DNA from: Curtobacterium pusillum
GTDB lineage: Bacteria; Actinomycetota; Actinomycetes; Actinomycetales; Microbacteriaceae
NCBI RefSeq assembly: GCF_013359865.1
Contig: NZ_JABMCE010000080.1
Span: 124,001-188,000, forward strand
DNA: 64,000 bases
Direction: 5' to 3'
The notes under the pieces are model-generated. The model saw only the letters and a program-made list of their open reading frames with translations, had not been told where the DNA came from and did no database searches. Numbering within the stretch: position 1 is the stretch's first letter; each line of letters begins with the position of its first letter. Of this stretch, positions 8,029 through 16,761 are shown piece by piece. The position numbers were made by a program, and so were the translations under genes.

Positions 8029-9231
8029 TCAGGCGGTGGGCGTCAGTCCGGCGAGGCGGGCGGCCGCGTCCTCGAGCACCGAGCGTCGCTTGCAGAAGGC
8101 GAACCGGACGAGCGAGCGGTACCCGGCGGCGTGGTCGGGCCGGACGAACGCCGACACGGGTACCCCGACGACCCCGGCGAGTTCGGGCAGCCGCAGACAG
8201 AAGTCGCGGGCGTCGTCGTGGCCGAGCGCCGCGGCGTCCGCGATCACGAAGTACCCGCCGTCGGGCCGCATCACCTCGAAGCCCGCCGCACGGAGCCCTG
8301 CGGCGAGCAGGTCGTGCTTCGACGAGAGCTCCGCTGCGATGCCGGCGAACACGCTGTCCGGCAGCCGCAGACCGGCAGCCACCGCGGGCTGGAACGGTGC
8401 GCCGTTCACGAACGTGAGGAACTGCTTGACCGTGGTGATCGCGTCGACGAGTGCCGGAGGAGCCGTGAGCCAGCCGATCTTCCAACCCGTGGTGCTGAAG
8501 GTCTTCCCAGCGCTCGAGATCGTCACGGTGCGCCCCGCTGCTCCCGGGAGGGTGGCGATCGGCACGTGCGGGACGTCGAACGTCAGGTGCTCGTAGACCT
8601 CGTCGGTGACGACCACCGCGTCGTACTGCTCGGCGAGTTCGACGATCGTGCTGAGCACCTCGGTGGGGAGCACCCGTCCGGTGGGGTTGTGCGGTGTGTT
8701 CACGAGGACGGCGCGGGTGCGGTCGGAGAACGCCGCGCGCAGCGTGTCCTCGTCGGGGAGGAAGTCCGGCGCGGTGAGGGGGACGGTGACGTGGATCCCG
8801 CCCGCGAGGCGGATGAGCGCGCCGTACGCGTCGTAGAAGGGCTCGAACGTGATCACCTCGTCACCGGGTTCGACCAGTGCGAGGAGCGTGGCGGCGAGGG
8901 CTTCGGTCGCGCCGGCGGTGACGAGTACCTGGCGGTCGGGGTCGACGTCGAGTCCGTACCACCGCGCCTGGTGCTCACTGATCGCTGCGCGGAGGTCGGG
9001 GGTCCCTCGGCCGGGCGGGTACTGGTTCACGCCCTGGCGGATCGCGGCGACGGCGGCCTCGAGGACCTCGGCGGGGCCGTCCTCGTCCGGGAATCCCTGT
9101 CCGAGGTTGACGGCGCCGGTGGCGGTGGCGAGGGCGCTCATCTCGGCGAACACCGTCGGGGCGGGGACCCCGTCCGGACCCAGGAGCATCGCTCCCTCCG
9201 CCGCTCGCAACCAGGGGCCTGCCTGACGCAT
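8029..9231 (-). CDS. PLP-dependent class I/II aminotransferase, DapC-like
   Basis: A 400-residue fold-type I aminotransferase. The PLP lysine is Lys243 in SSAGKTFSTTGWKIGW; NTPHNPTGRV and VVTDEVYEHL supply the conserved Asn, Asp and Tyr of the cofactor pocket. The N-terminus (FAEMSALATATGAVNLGQGFP) closely resembles mycobacterial Rv0858c, annotated as N-succinyldiaminopimelate aminotransferase in the lysine/peptidoglycan pathway. Kynurenine or methionine aminotransferases share the architecture, so the substrate is inferred. The ATG is preceded by a strong GGAGGAAA ribosome site and a -10-like TAGGTT at 9281-9286 some 50 bases upstream, so this mRNA is leadered. It is divergent from the HtrA gene. 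Confidence 0.85.
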   Translation of the reverse strand: MRQAGPWLRAAEGAMLLGPDGVPAPTVFAEMSALATATGAVNLGQGFPDEDGPAEVLEAAVAAIRQGVNQYPPGRGTPDLRAAISEHQARWYGLDVDPDRQVLVTAGATEALAATLLALVEPGDEVITFEPFYDAYGALIRLAGGIHVTVPLTAPDFLPDEDTLRAAFSDRTRAVLVNTPHNPTGRVLPTEVLSTIVELAEQYDAVVVTDEVYEHLTFDVPHVPIATLPGAAGRTVTISSAGKTFSTTGWKIGWLTAPPALVDAITTVKQFLTFVNGAPFQPAVAAGLRLPDSVFAGIAAELSSKHDLLAAGLRAAGFEVMRPDGGYFVIADAAALGHDDARDFCLRLPELAGVVGVPVSAFVRPDHAAGYRSLVRFAFCKRRSVLEDAAARLAGLTPTA

Positions 9232-9423
9232 GTGGTTTCCTCCGAGGTGTCGACGGCTCGTGCGGCGCTGAACGGAACCCAACCTAGCGGCCCGACCAAC
9301 GCCCACCCGGGAGCCGTGGCACAGCCCACGCATAAGATCGCCATAGGTGGCTCGCAGCGTCACCAGGAGCACCGCCCAGGTGGGTGCGACAGACTGCACG
9401 AGCTTGAAAGGAGCACGTCCAGC

Positions 9424-11349
9424 ATGACCGACACCACGCCCAACGGGCAGGGCGACGACATCCGTCCGGACGACACGGCCGCGCAGGCCGCATCCGAGGA
9501 CGCTTCGCCGAACGACTCCGAGCACACGAGCGCTCCGAGCGACGCTCCCACGAACCACGCGCGAGCGGATCACCCGGACCACACCGACGTGATCGATCCC
9601 GCTCCCGCGAACGAGACAGACGTCATCGCCGCGTCGACCGACCACCCCACGGACCGCTACACCGCGCCGTACCCGCGGGCGGCGGACTCGACGCACGTCG
9701 GCACGAGTGGGTCCCACGCGGCGCAGTACGGCCAGGCGCAGACCAGCCAGTACGGTCAGAGCGCGCAGTACGGGCAGCCGGCCGGCGGCTACGGTCAGCA
9801 CGGCACGCCCTACGGCAACGACCAGGGGCAGACGAGCCAGTACGGTCAGCAGACCCAGTACGGTCAGCAGCCGCAGCAGACCCCATCCGGGCAGGACCAG
9901 TACGGCCAGTACGGCTACGGCCAGCAGTCCGCGTACGGGCAACAGCCCCGCTACGGCGAGTACGCCCAGCCGGCCTCGGAGTACTCCGCTGCAGCTTCGG
10001 CCCAGGCTCCTTCGTCCGCCACGAGCGCCTTCGGTGACGTCGACGGCTCGAACCAGCGCAACGGCCACTACTTCGGCGCAGGCGCTGGCGCAGCCGCAGG
10101 TGCAGGTGCAGGAGCCGCAGCAGCGGGCACCACGACCCGCACGAAGGACGGCCGCGGCCGACTCGCCCTCCCGCTCATCGCCGGCCTCGTCGTCGCGGGT
10201 CTGGTCGGCGGCGGCGCGGGCTGGCTCGCCGGCTCCTCGCAGGACGGCGGCACCGTCGTCGGTTCCTCCACCTCGCAGGGCGGCGGCAACCTGACGGTCA
10301 ACGACTACAACAATGCGACGGTCGTCACCGCCGTCGCTGCGCAGGCGACGCCGTCGGTCGTGACGATCAACGTCTCGTCGAGCAGCGAGGCCGGCACCGG
10401 TTCGGGCGTCGTTTTCAGCAAGGACGGCTACATCGTCACGAACACCCACGTGGTGACGCTCGACGGCGACAGCTCGAACGGCACGATCACGGTCACCACG
10501 TCGGACGGCAAGATCTACCCGGCGAAGCTCGTCGGCACGGACCCGACGGTGGACCTCGCGGTCATCAAGATCGACGCCACGGACATGAAGCCGATCACCT
10601 TCGCGGACTCGTCGGACCTCAACGTCGGTGACACCGCGGTCGCGATCGGTGCGCCGCTCGGCCTGTCGAACACCGTCACGGACGGCATCGTCTCGACCCT
10701 GAGCCGCAGCATCCAGGTCACGTCGAGCGCTCCGAGCGAGGGCGGCGACTCGAACGAGGGCGGCAACGGCTCGAGCGGCGGTCCGTTCGACTTCTGGGGC
10801 AACGGCGACAACGGCAGCAGCTCGTCGGCGAACAGCACCGTCTCGCTGCCGGTCATCCAGACCGACGCGTCGATCAACCCGGGCAACTCCGGTGGCGCGC
10901 TGCTCGACTCCAAGGGCAAGCTGATCGGCGTCAACGTCGCCATCGCCAGCGCGAGCAGCTCCTCGGACTCCACGAGCCAGTCGGGCAGCATCGGCGTCGG
11001 CTTCTCGATCCCGTCGAACCTCGTCAAGCGCGTGGCGAACGAGATCAAGGACAACGGCGCCGCGACGCACGGTCTGCTCGGCGCGACCGTCGGCGACGCC
11101 GCCGAGGACGCCAAGGCCACCCAGATGGGCGGCCTCATCAAGTCGGTGTCGTCCGGCGGCGCGGCGGCGAAGGCAGGTCTGCAGAAGGGCGACGTGGTCA
11201 CGAAGATCGGTTCGGCGACGGTCTCCGACGCGACCGACCTGACGGCGCAGGTCCGCTACTTCGCGGGCGGTGCGAAGACGACGATCACCTACATCCGCGG
11301 TGGCGAGACGCGCGAGGCGAACGTCACGCTCGGCACCTACAAGGGCTGA
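9424..11349 (+). CDS. Membrane-anchored HtrA/DegP-like serine protease with PDZ domain
   Basis: A 641-residue protein with an ATG preceded by AAAGGAG at 9408-9414. Residues 1-100 are acidic/Thr-rich. About 100-185 is low complexity built from QYGQ and GQ repeats. A single helix follows at about 240-262 (LALPLIAGLVVAGLVGG), then a trypsin-like domain with an intact triad: His342 (VTNTHVV), Asp377 (TVDLAVIK) and Ser489 (NPGNSGGAL). One PDZ domain occupies about 555-640. By topology the Gln/Tyr tail is cytoplasmic and the protease faces outside, fitting envelope quality control. An insertion rich in Ser/Gly/Asn (about 435-465) sits in the protease domain. A -10-like TAAGAT lies at 9333-9338. A 54-bp palindrome begins two bases after the stop. 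Confidence 0.93.
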   Translation: MTDTTPNGQGDDIRPDDTAAQAASEDASPNDSEHTSAPSDAPTNHARADHPDHTDVIDPAPANETDVIAASTDHPTDRYTAPYPRAADSTHVGTSGSHAAQYGQAQTSQYGQSAQYGQPAGGYGQHGTPYGNDQGQTSQYGQQTQYGQQPQQTPSGQDQYGQYGYGQQSAYGQQPRYGEYAQPASEYSAAASAQAPSSATSAFGDVDGSNQRNGHYFGAGAGAAAGAGAGAAAAGTTTRTKDGRGRLALPLIAGLVVAGLVGGGAGWLAGSSQDGGTVVGSSTSQGGGNLTVNDYNNATVVTAVAAQATPSVVTINVSSSSEAGTGSGVVFSKDGYIVTNTHVVTLDGDSSNGTITVTTSDGKIYPAKLVGTDPTVDLAVIKIDATDMKPITFADSSDLNVGDTAVAIGAPLGLSNTVTDGIVSTLSRSIQVTSSAPSEGGDSNEGGNGSSGGPFDFWGNGDNGSSSSANSTVSLPVIQTDASINPGNSGGALLDSKGKLIGVNVAIASASSSSDSTSQSGSIGVGFSIPSNLVKRVANEIKDNGAATHGLLGATVGDAAEDAKATQMGGLIKSVSSGGAAAKAGLQKGDVVTKIGSATVSDATDLTAQVRYFAGGAKTTITYIRGGETREANVTLGTYKG

Positions 11350-11350
11350 C

Positions 11351-11404
11351 GGAGACGGACTGGAGGCACGGTGCCAGCTGGCACCGTGCCTCCAGTCCGT
11401 CTCC
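11351..11404. repeat. Perfect 54-bp palindrome, GGAGGC family; probable terminator
   Basis: Two 27-bp arms meet with no loop; each half carries GGACTGGAGGCACGG or its complement. It starts two bases after the HtrA stop codon. As RNA it would form a very stable hairpin. This is the longest and most perfect member of the family in the window. Confidence 0.85.
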
Positions 11405-11495
11405 CGGTCGCGTCCTTGATAGGCTCGGGGTCGCTCTGCGGGGCGGCGCCGTCCGCGGTGCGTCCCGTGCACCCAGCCAGGACCCCGAGGTACGC

Positions 11496-12539
11496 ATGCA
11501 GACAGACGGACAGCCCCTGCCGGGCGTCTCGTACGTGATGCCCGTCCTCAACGAGGTCACCGAGGTCCGGGCCGCCGTCCAGAGTCTGCTGGAGCAGGAC
11601 TACTCCGGCCCGTTCGAGGTCATCCTCGCGCTCGGGCCGTCGATCGACGGCACGAACGAACTCGTGGCCGAGATGAGCGCCGCCGATCCCCGCATCCGGG
11701 CGATCGAGAACCCGCTCGGATCGACGCCCGCCGGACTCAACGTGGCGATCCGCGCATCGGTGCACCCCGTCGTGGTCCGGGTCGACGCGCACTCGGTGCT
11801 GCCGGTCGACTACACGCGGATCGCGGTGCGGGTGCTGCAGGAGTCGGGCGCGGACAACGTCGGCGGGATCATGCACGCGGAGGGCCGGACGCCGTTCGAG
11901 CGGGCCGTCGCGCTGGCGTACGGCAGCCGGGTTGGCCTGGGGGGCACACCGCACCACGTCGGTGGCGAGGCCGGGCCGGCCGAGACCGCCTACCTCGGGG
12001 TGTTCCGCCGCGATCGCCTGTTCGAGGTCGGCCTGTTCGACGAGGGCATCAAGCGGGGGCAGGACTGGGAGCTCAACCGTCGACTGCGACAGACCGGCGG
12101 CACGGTGTGGTTCACGCCCGAGCTCGTCGTCACGTACCGACCGCGGCCGAGCCTGAAGCGCCTCGTGCGGCAGTTCGTCGCGACGGGGTTGTGGCGCGGT
12201 GAGCTCGCTCGCCGGTTCCCCGCCAACAACGGTCTCCGCTACTTCGTCCCACCGGCGATGGTCGCGGCCATGGCGCTCGGCATCGTCGCCGGTGTCGTCG
12301 GGATCATCGGTGCGGCGCTCGGGACCGGTGCAGTGTGGGCGCTGATCGGGTTCGTCGTGCCCGCCGTGTACATCGTCTTCGTCGTGCTGGGGGCCGTCGC
12401 GGTCGCCCGGCGGTCGGGGCTGCCGACGCTGCTCTGGCTCCTCGTGGTGCTGCCCTGCATCCACGTCGGGTGGGGGCTCGGCTTCATCATCGGCTTCCTC
12501 ACCCGGACGTCCGAGCTGACCACGCACACGGGACGGTGA
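11496..12539 (+). CDS. GT2 glycosyltransferase, ExoA-like, membrane-bound
   Basis: A 347-residue family 2 glycosyltransferase. The N-terminal GT-A domain shows SYVMPVLNEV, then DGTNE and VRVDAHSVLP as the metal/nucleotide region. The C-terminal 110 residues form about three membrane helices. The pattern resembles ExoA-type enzymes that extend lipid-linked surface saccharides on the cytoplasmic face. It opens a four-gene plus-strand run (GT2, CDP-alcohol enzyme, GT2, CDP-glycerol polymerase), which supports a surface-polymer role. The stop is 9 bases before the next start. A -10-like TAGGCT lies at about 11420. Donor and acceptor sugars are unknown. Confidence 0.85.
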   Translation: MQTDGQPLPGVSYVMPVLNEVTEVRAAVQSLLEQDYSGPFEVILALGPSIDGTNELVAEMSAADPRIRAIENPLGSTPAGLNVAIRASVHPVVVRVDAHSVLPVDYTRIAVRVLQESGADNVGGIMHAEGRTPFERAVALAYGSRVGLGGTPHHVGGEAGPAETAYLGVFRRDRLFEVGLFDEGIKRGQDWELNRRLRQTGGTVWFTPELVVTYRPRPSLKRLVRQFVATGLWRGELARRFPANNGLRYFVPPAMVAAMALGIVAGVVGIIGAALGTGAVWALIGFVVPAVYIVFVVLGAVAVARRSGLPTLLWLLVVLPCIHVGWGLGFIIGFLTRTSELTTHTGR

Positions 12540-12548
12540 CCTGACCTC

Positions 12549-13367
12549 TTGACCGATGACACGACCGGCCGCGGGAACGCCCGCCCCACCTCGATCGCGG
12601 AGCTGCGCGCGGTCGCCCAGCCGGACGAGGTCCGAGCGCGGGCGAACGCCGAGCACTGGACGGCGTCCCTCTACCTGCGGGACGTCTCGCCCTACCTGAC
12701 GTGGGTGCTCCTGAAGACCCGAGTGAGCGCGAACCAGGTGACCGGTCTGATGATCCTGGTCGGGTGGAGCGTCGCCGCTGCCCTGCTCATCCCGGGGATC
12801 TGGGGTGCGGCGCTCGCGCTCGTGCTCGGGCAGCTGCAGATGCTCGTCGACTGCTGCGACGGCGAAGTTGCGCGGTGGCGGGGCACCCGGTCGCCGGCCG
12901 GGGTGTTCCTCGACAAGGTGGGGCACTACACGACCGAGGGGCTCATCCCCGTCGCGCTCGGCATCCGCGCCGCCACGTGGCCGATCCACGGAGCGGACTG
13001 GATGTGGACGACGATCGGTTGCGCGCTCGGGCTCGTGATCGTGCTCAACAAGGCGCTGAACGACATGGTGCACGTGGCGCGGGCCAACGCCGGCCTCGAC
13101 AAGCTCGTCGACCGTCGGGACGCCGGTACCGCACCGTCCGGAAGGCGCCTCGCCACCCTGCGCCGAGCCGCTCGCTTCCTGCCCTTCCACCGCCTGTACC
13201 ACTCGGTCGAGCTGAGCATCCTGGCGTTCGTCTTCGCGCTGCTCGCCCTCGTCATCGGTCATCCGCTGGCCGACCGGATCCTCGTCGGGGTGCTGCTGCC
13301 CCTGGCGGTGCTGGCGACCTTCGGGCACTTCGTCGCGATCATCTCGTCGAAGCGGGTCCGCGGATGA
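12549..13367 (+). CDS. CDP-alcohol phosphatidyltransferase family membrane enzyme, variant motif
   Basis: A 272-residue protein with about five membrane helices; the likely start is TTG, as no in-frame ATG or GTG sits nearby. Such enzymes swap CMP of a CDP-alcohol for another alcohol inside the membrane. The signature is nearly complete: Asp101, Asp104-Gly105, Ala108-Arg109, Gly118 and Asp122 at canonical spacing. The position of the fourth Asp, the proposed catalytic base, is His126 (LDKVGHYTTEG). That could mean altered chemistry or loss of activity. Being sandwiched between two GT2 genes suggests it makes a lipid-linked polyol intermediate for a surface polymer and not a bulk phospholipid. 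The stop overlaps the next start (ATGA). Confidence 0.82.
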   Translation: MTDDTTGRGNARPTSIAELRAVAQPDEVRARANAEHWTASLYLRDVSPYLTWVLLKTRVSANQVTGLMILVGWSVAAALLIPGIWGAALALVLGQLQMLVDCCDGEVARWRGTRSPAGVFLDKVGHYTTEGLIPVALGIRAATWPIHGADWMWTTIGCALGLVIVLNKALNDMVHVARANAGLDKLVDRRDAGTAPSGRRLATLRRAARFLPFHRLYHSVELSILAFVFALLALVIGHPLADRILVGVLLPLAVLATFGHFVAIISSKRVRG

Positions 13368-14272
13368 CTCCGGGCACCGTTCGTCGGCACGCTGTGCCGC
13401 ACCGGGAACGTCCCCGGGTCGCGGTCGTGAGCCTCTCGCAGGGCACCCGACCCGACGACCTGCGCCGCGGACTCGAGAGCGTGCTCGCGCAGCGGGACGT
13501 CGAGCTCGACGTGGTGTGCGTCGGCAACGGCTGGGATCCGACCGGGCTGCCGGAGGGCGTCCGCGCGCTCGCCCTGTCCGAGAACGTCGGGATCCCCGCC
13601 GGCCGGAACGCCGGTGCCGAGGTCGTCGACGGCGACTACGTGTTCTTCCTCGACGACGACGCGTCGGTGCCCTCCGAGACCTTCCTGCGCGACGCGATCG
13701 GACTGTTCGAACGCGACCCGTCGCTCGGACTCGTGCAGCCCCGCGTCGTCGACCCGACGGGCGCCGCGAACCCCACACGCTGGATCCCACGGATCCGGAA
13801 GGGCGAGCCGGACCACTCGTCGCCGGTCTTCTCGGTGTGGGAAGGCGCTGTCGTGCTGCCGATGGACGTGTACCGTGCCACCGGGGGATGGGGCGCCGAG
13901 TACTTCTACGCGCACGAGGGCATCGAACTCGCCTGGCGCGTGTGGGACGCCGGCCGACGGACCTGGTACGCCGGAGACCTCGTCGCGCACCACCCCGCCA
14001 TCGATCCGGCACGCCACGCGGAGTACTACCGGCTGAACGCCCGGAACCGGGTGTGGCTCGCTCGGCGCAACCTGCCGGTGGTGCTCCGTCCGCTGTACGT
14101 GGGCTCGTGGGCAGCGATCCAGGTCGCGCGCTGGTGGCGGCACCCGCGGCGCCTGGCCACCTGGTTCGACGGCGTCCGGGAAGGCTGGTCCACCGACTGC
14201 GGCCCCGTGCACGTCATGGGGTGGTTGACGATCGGGCGCATGACGCTCGCGGGACGCCCGCCCGTCGTCTGA
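13364..14272 (+). CDS. GT2 glycosyltransferase
   Basis: A 302-residue GT-A glycosyltransferase. The ATG overlaps the upstream stop (ATGA), giving translational coupling. VAVVSLSQGTRPDDL and NVGIPAGRNAG are typical of the family 2 nucleotide site; FFLDDDASVP holds the DxD-type metal motif; HEGIELAWRVWDAG is the conserved acceptor-side ED-like region. No clear membrane helix is present, so it is probably cytoplasmic and peripheral. It belongs to the glycopolymer locus. The sugar is not predictable. Confidence 0.85.
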   Translation: MTPGTVRRHAVPHRERPRVAVVSLSQGTRPDDLRRGLESVLAQRDVELDVVCVGNGWDPTGLPEGVRALALSENVGIPAGRNAGAEVVDGDYVFFLDDDASVPSETFLRDAIGLFERDPSLGLVQPRVVDPTGAANPTRWIPRIRKGEPDHSSPVFSVWEGAVVLPMDVYRATGGWGAEYFYAHEGIELAWRVWDAGRRTWYAGDLVAHHPAIDPARHAEYYRLNARNRVWLARRNLPVVLRPLYVGSWAAIQVARWWRHPRRLATWFDGVREGWSTDCGPVHVMGWLTIGRMTLAGRPPVV

Positions 14273-14314
14273 CCCGCCCACCACGAACCGCCCGTCGACA
14301 CCGGAAGAGGGACC

Positions 14315-15547
14315 ATGCCGATCATCAGCGATGCACGCACCGCTCTGCGCCTCGCCGAGCGCCTGCTCAAGTCGCGCCGGAGCCGTCGTGACCTCGAACG
14401 CCGGCTGCCGTCCGCTCCCGTCCCCGCACCGGGCAGCATCGAGATCGCGGTGTACTTCGCCGACGGACCGGTGAACATGTACCAGGTGCGCCAGTGGTAC
14501 GCACCGCTGGCCGAGCTCACCGCCACGCACCCGGTCGCGATCATCTCGCGCAGCCCCGGGACCATGCTCAAGCTGCTCGAGGAATCCCCGGTGCCCGCGG
14601 TCTACGCGCGGCAGGTCGTGGACCTCGAGCGCTTCGTCGAGGAGCAGGCGCCGAAGATCGTCCTCTACGTCAACCAGAACGCCCGGAACTTCCAGATGAT
14701 GCGGTACGGGCGCATGTGGCACGTGTTCGTCAACCACGGCGAGAGCGACAAGATGTACATGACGACGAACCAGTTCAAGGCGTACGACTACGCCCTGATC
14801 GCTGGTGACGCCGCTCGTGAGCGACTGTCCGACGCGCTGTGGGACTACGACCTCGACGCGCGGACGATCGCGATCGGCCGACCGCAGGCCGACCACTTCG
14901 CCGGGGCCACGCCGTACCCGGCGGACGACCGCACCGTGGTGCTCTACGCGCCGACGTGGGAGGGGGACCGGGCTGCCGCCGCCTACGGGTCGATCGCGAG
15001 TCACGGGACCACGATCGCCGATCGGGTGCTCGCGTCGCCGACGCACCGGCTCGTGTACCGGCCGCACCCGCGCAGCGGCATCCGGGACGCCGCGTACAAG
15101 GCGGCGCACGAGCGCATCGTCGCGGCGATCGCGAGCGCGAACGCCGCCGACCCGAACGCCCACCACGTGTACGACGACGGCCCCGAACTCGGTTGGCAGC
15201 TCGCCGGCGCGGACGTCGCGATCACCGACATCAGCGCGATGATCTACGACCGGCTCGCCGTCGGCAAGCCGCTCATCGTGACCCGGCCGGTGTCCCCCGA
15301 AGCGGACGTCGACGAGCGAGGCTACCTCGGCGACGCGAACTGGCTGGCGGCATCGGACGCGCAGGACGTCGTCGCACGGATCGACGTCGCGGCGAACGAC
15401 GCCGAGGAGCTCGCGAAGCTGCAGCACTGGGTGCAGCGCTACTTCGGTGACACCACTCCGGGCACGGCCACGGCACGGTTGCACGCCGCCGTCGAACGGC
15501 TGCTCAGCCGCTGGCGCGAGGTCGCGGCCGCACACGGCGAGGCCTGA
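14315..15547 (+). CDS. CDP-glycerol glycerophosphotransferase-like protein (TagB/TagF family)
   Basis: A 410-residue GT-B type protein. Conserved stretches include VFVNHGESDKMYM, APTWEGDR, YRPHPRSGI and ITDISAMIYDRLAVGKPLIVT, all marks of the Glyphos_transf family that adds polyol-phosphate units to a lipid-linked teichoic acid. The two histidines and the acidic SAMIYD region needed by TagF are present. GAAGAGGGA precedes the ATG. It closes the plus-strand glycopolymer run, followed by convergent export genes. It could be a primase (TagB-like, one unit) or a polymerase (TagF-like); the short length favours a minimal catalytic domain. Confidence 0.88.
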   Translation: MPIISDARTALRLAERLLKSRRSRRDLERRLPSAPVPAPGSIEIAVYFADGPVNMYQVRQWYAPLAELTATHPVAIISRSPGTMLKLLEESPVPAVYARQVVDLERFVEEQAPKIVLYVNQNARNFQMMRYGRMWHVFVNHGESDKMYMTTNQFKAYDYALIAGDAARERLSDALWDYDLDARTIAIGRPQADHFAGATPYPADDRTVVLYAPTWEGDRAAAAYGSIASHGTTIADRVLASPTHRLVYRPHPRSGIRDAAYKAAHERIVAAIASANAADPNAHHVYDDGPELGWQLAGADVAITDISAMIYDRLAVGKPLIVTRPVSPEADVDERGYLGDANWLAASDAQDVVARIDVAANDAEELAKLQHWVQRYFGDTTPGTATARLHAAVERLLSRWREVAAAHGEA

Positions 15548-15575
15548 GCCGCCGGAGCGTGCACGGCTCGACGGG

Positions 15576-15878
15576 TCAGGCAGCACGGGCATGACCGACG
15601 AGGGACATCCGCCACAGGTACTCGGAGCGGTCGGGACGGCGCCAGCGGACGACGACGATGCCCGTGGACTCCGGGTCGGCGCCGAACACCGCGATCGAGA
15701 GTGATCGCCCGGGCTCCAGTCGTCGGACGGCGAGCGGCGGGCAGTACCCGTCGCCGAGGTGTGTCAGGGTGAGACCGTCGACGGGTTCGTCTCCGGTGTT
15801 CACCAGGTCGTAGCGGCGGGGGGCGAGGGAACGGTCGATCGTGAACGGGACGGCGTAGGCCGGTGTCGGGTGGTGCAT
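15576..15878 (-). CDS. Small hypothetical protein, likely beta-sandwich
   Basis: A 100-residue protein I do not recognise. It has no signal peptide or membrane segment; alternating hydrophobic residues (RRYDLVNTGDEPVDGLTLTH, IVVVRWRRPD) suggest a small beta-sheet domain. The ATG at 15878 is favoured because TACGGT at 15886-15891 lies exactly seven bases upstream, the leaderless spacing seen elsewhere. It lies between the CDP-glycerol enzyme and the ABC exporter, oriented like the exporter, so it may act on the same polymer, but nothing in its sequence shows a function. Confidence 0.6.
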   Translation of the reverse strand: MHHPTPAYAVPFTIDRSLAPRRYDLVNTGDEPVDGLTLTHLGDGYCPPLAVRRLEPGRSLSIAVFGADPESTGIVVVRWRRPDRSEYLWRMSLVGHARAA

Positions 15879-15885
15879 GGACGTC

Positions 15886-15891
15886 ACCGTA
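15886..15891 (-). promoter_or_regulatory. -10 hexamer TACGGT, leaderless start of the small hypothetical gene
   Basis: It ends seven bases before the ATG at 15878. This decides the start over an ATG nine bases further upstream. Confidence 0.5.
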
Positions 15892-15990
15892 GGGTGAGGG
15901 TCTGACGTCCGGTGGCCGGTTCGGCCCGCGGGGCGGACGGCTGTGGAGGGCGGTCCGAGGGAGCCGGGTTGTGGACGGGGAGTCCGGGCG

Positions 15991-16761
15991 TCAGACGCCG
16001 TACTCGGACGAGTAGCGCTGCAGGGCTTCCTCGATCGTGCCGTCGAGCTGCAGCCGCCCCTTGTCGAGGTAGAGCCCCCGGTCGCAGAACCGGCGGAGGT
16101 CCTTGTCGCTGTGCGAGACGAAGAAGAGCGTGCGTCCGCCGGCCAGGAGCTCCTCGATCCGCTTGTAGCACTTCTCGCGGAACGCCTTGTCCCCCACCGC
16201 CAGGACCTCGTCCACCAGGATGACGGGTTCGTCGAGCCGTGAGATCACCGCGAAGGCGATGCGCACCTTCATGCCGCTCGACAGGTGCTTGTAGGGCGTG
16301 TCGACGAAGTCGCCGATCTCGGCGAACTCGATGATCTCGTCGAAGGCGTCGCGGATCTCCGCGCGGGACATGCCGTGGAGTCCGGCGGTGAGGTACACGT
16401 TGTCGCGGACCGAGAGGTCTCCGACGAACCCGCCGGTGATCTCGATGAGCGGCGCGACACCGGCGCCGACGTGCACGCGCCCCTCGTCCGGCAGCATCAC
16501 CTGGGCCACGAGCTTGAGGAGCGTGGACTTGCCCTGACCGTTCCGTCCGACGACGCCGATCGCCTCGCCGGGACGCACGTCGAAGGTCACCCCGCGGAGG
16601 GCCCAGAACTCGTCCGCGCGTTTGCGTCGGTTGCTCCCGGCGAAGAGGTCCTTGAAGCTGCGACTCGCCCGGCGGTTGCGCTTGAACCGGATGCCGGCGT
16701 CGCGCACCGAGATCACGGGAGCGACGGTCGCGGTCAGGCCGCTCTGCTCGGTGACGGCCAT
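15991..16761 (-). CDS. Polysaccharide/teichoic acid ABC exporter, ATP-binding subunit (TagH/Wzt-like)
   Basis: A 256-residue ABC ATPase. Walker A is GRNGQGKST, the signature is LSSGMKVRIAFA and Walker B is PVILVDEVLAVGD, the last being typical of the TagH/RfbE/Wzt group. It lacks the C-terminal carbohydrate-recognition domain of Wzt, so it should not select polymer ends. Its ATG overlaps the permease stop by one base (TGATG). With the permease it would flip a lipid-linked glycopolymer to the outer face, matching the biosynthetic genes that converge on it. Confidence 0.92.
   Translation of the reverse strand: MAVTEQSGLTATVAPVISVRDAGIRFKRNRRASRSFKDLFAGSNRRKRADEFWALRGVTFDVRPGEAIGVVGRNGQGKSTLLKLVAQVMLPDEGRVHVGAGVAPLIEITGGFVGDLSVRDNVYLTAGLHGMSRAEIRDAFDEIIEFAEIGDFVDTPYKHLSSGMKVRIAFAVISRLDEPVILVDEVLAVGDKAFREKCYKRIEELLAGGRTLFFVSHSDKDLRRFCDRGLYLDKGRLQLDGTIEEALQRYSSEYGV

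Noticed and set aside
7500-9420. Protein-coding extension upstream of the HtrA gene through the repeat array
   Set aside because: The open frame upstream of 9424 is Arg/Gly-rich, crosses the divergent aminotransferase and the repeats, and lacks a ribosome site; a strong AAAGGAG site marks 9424.
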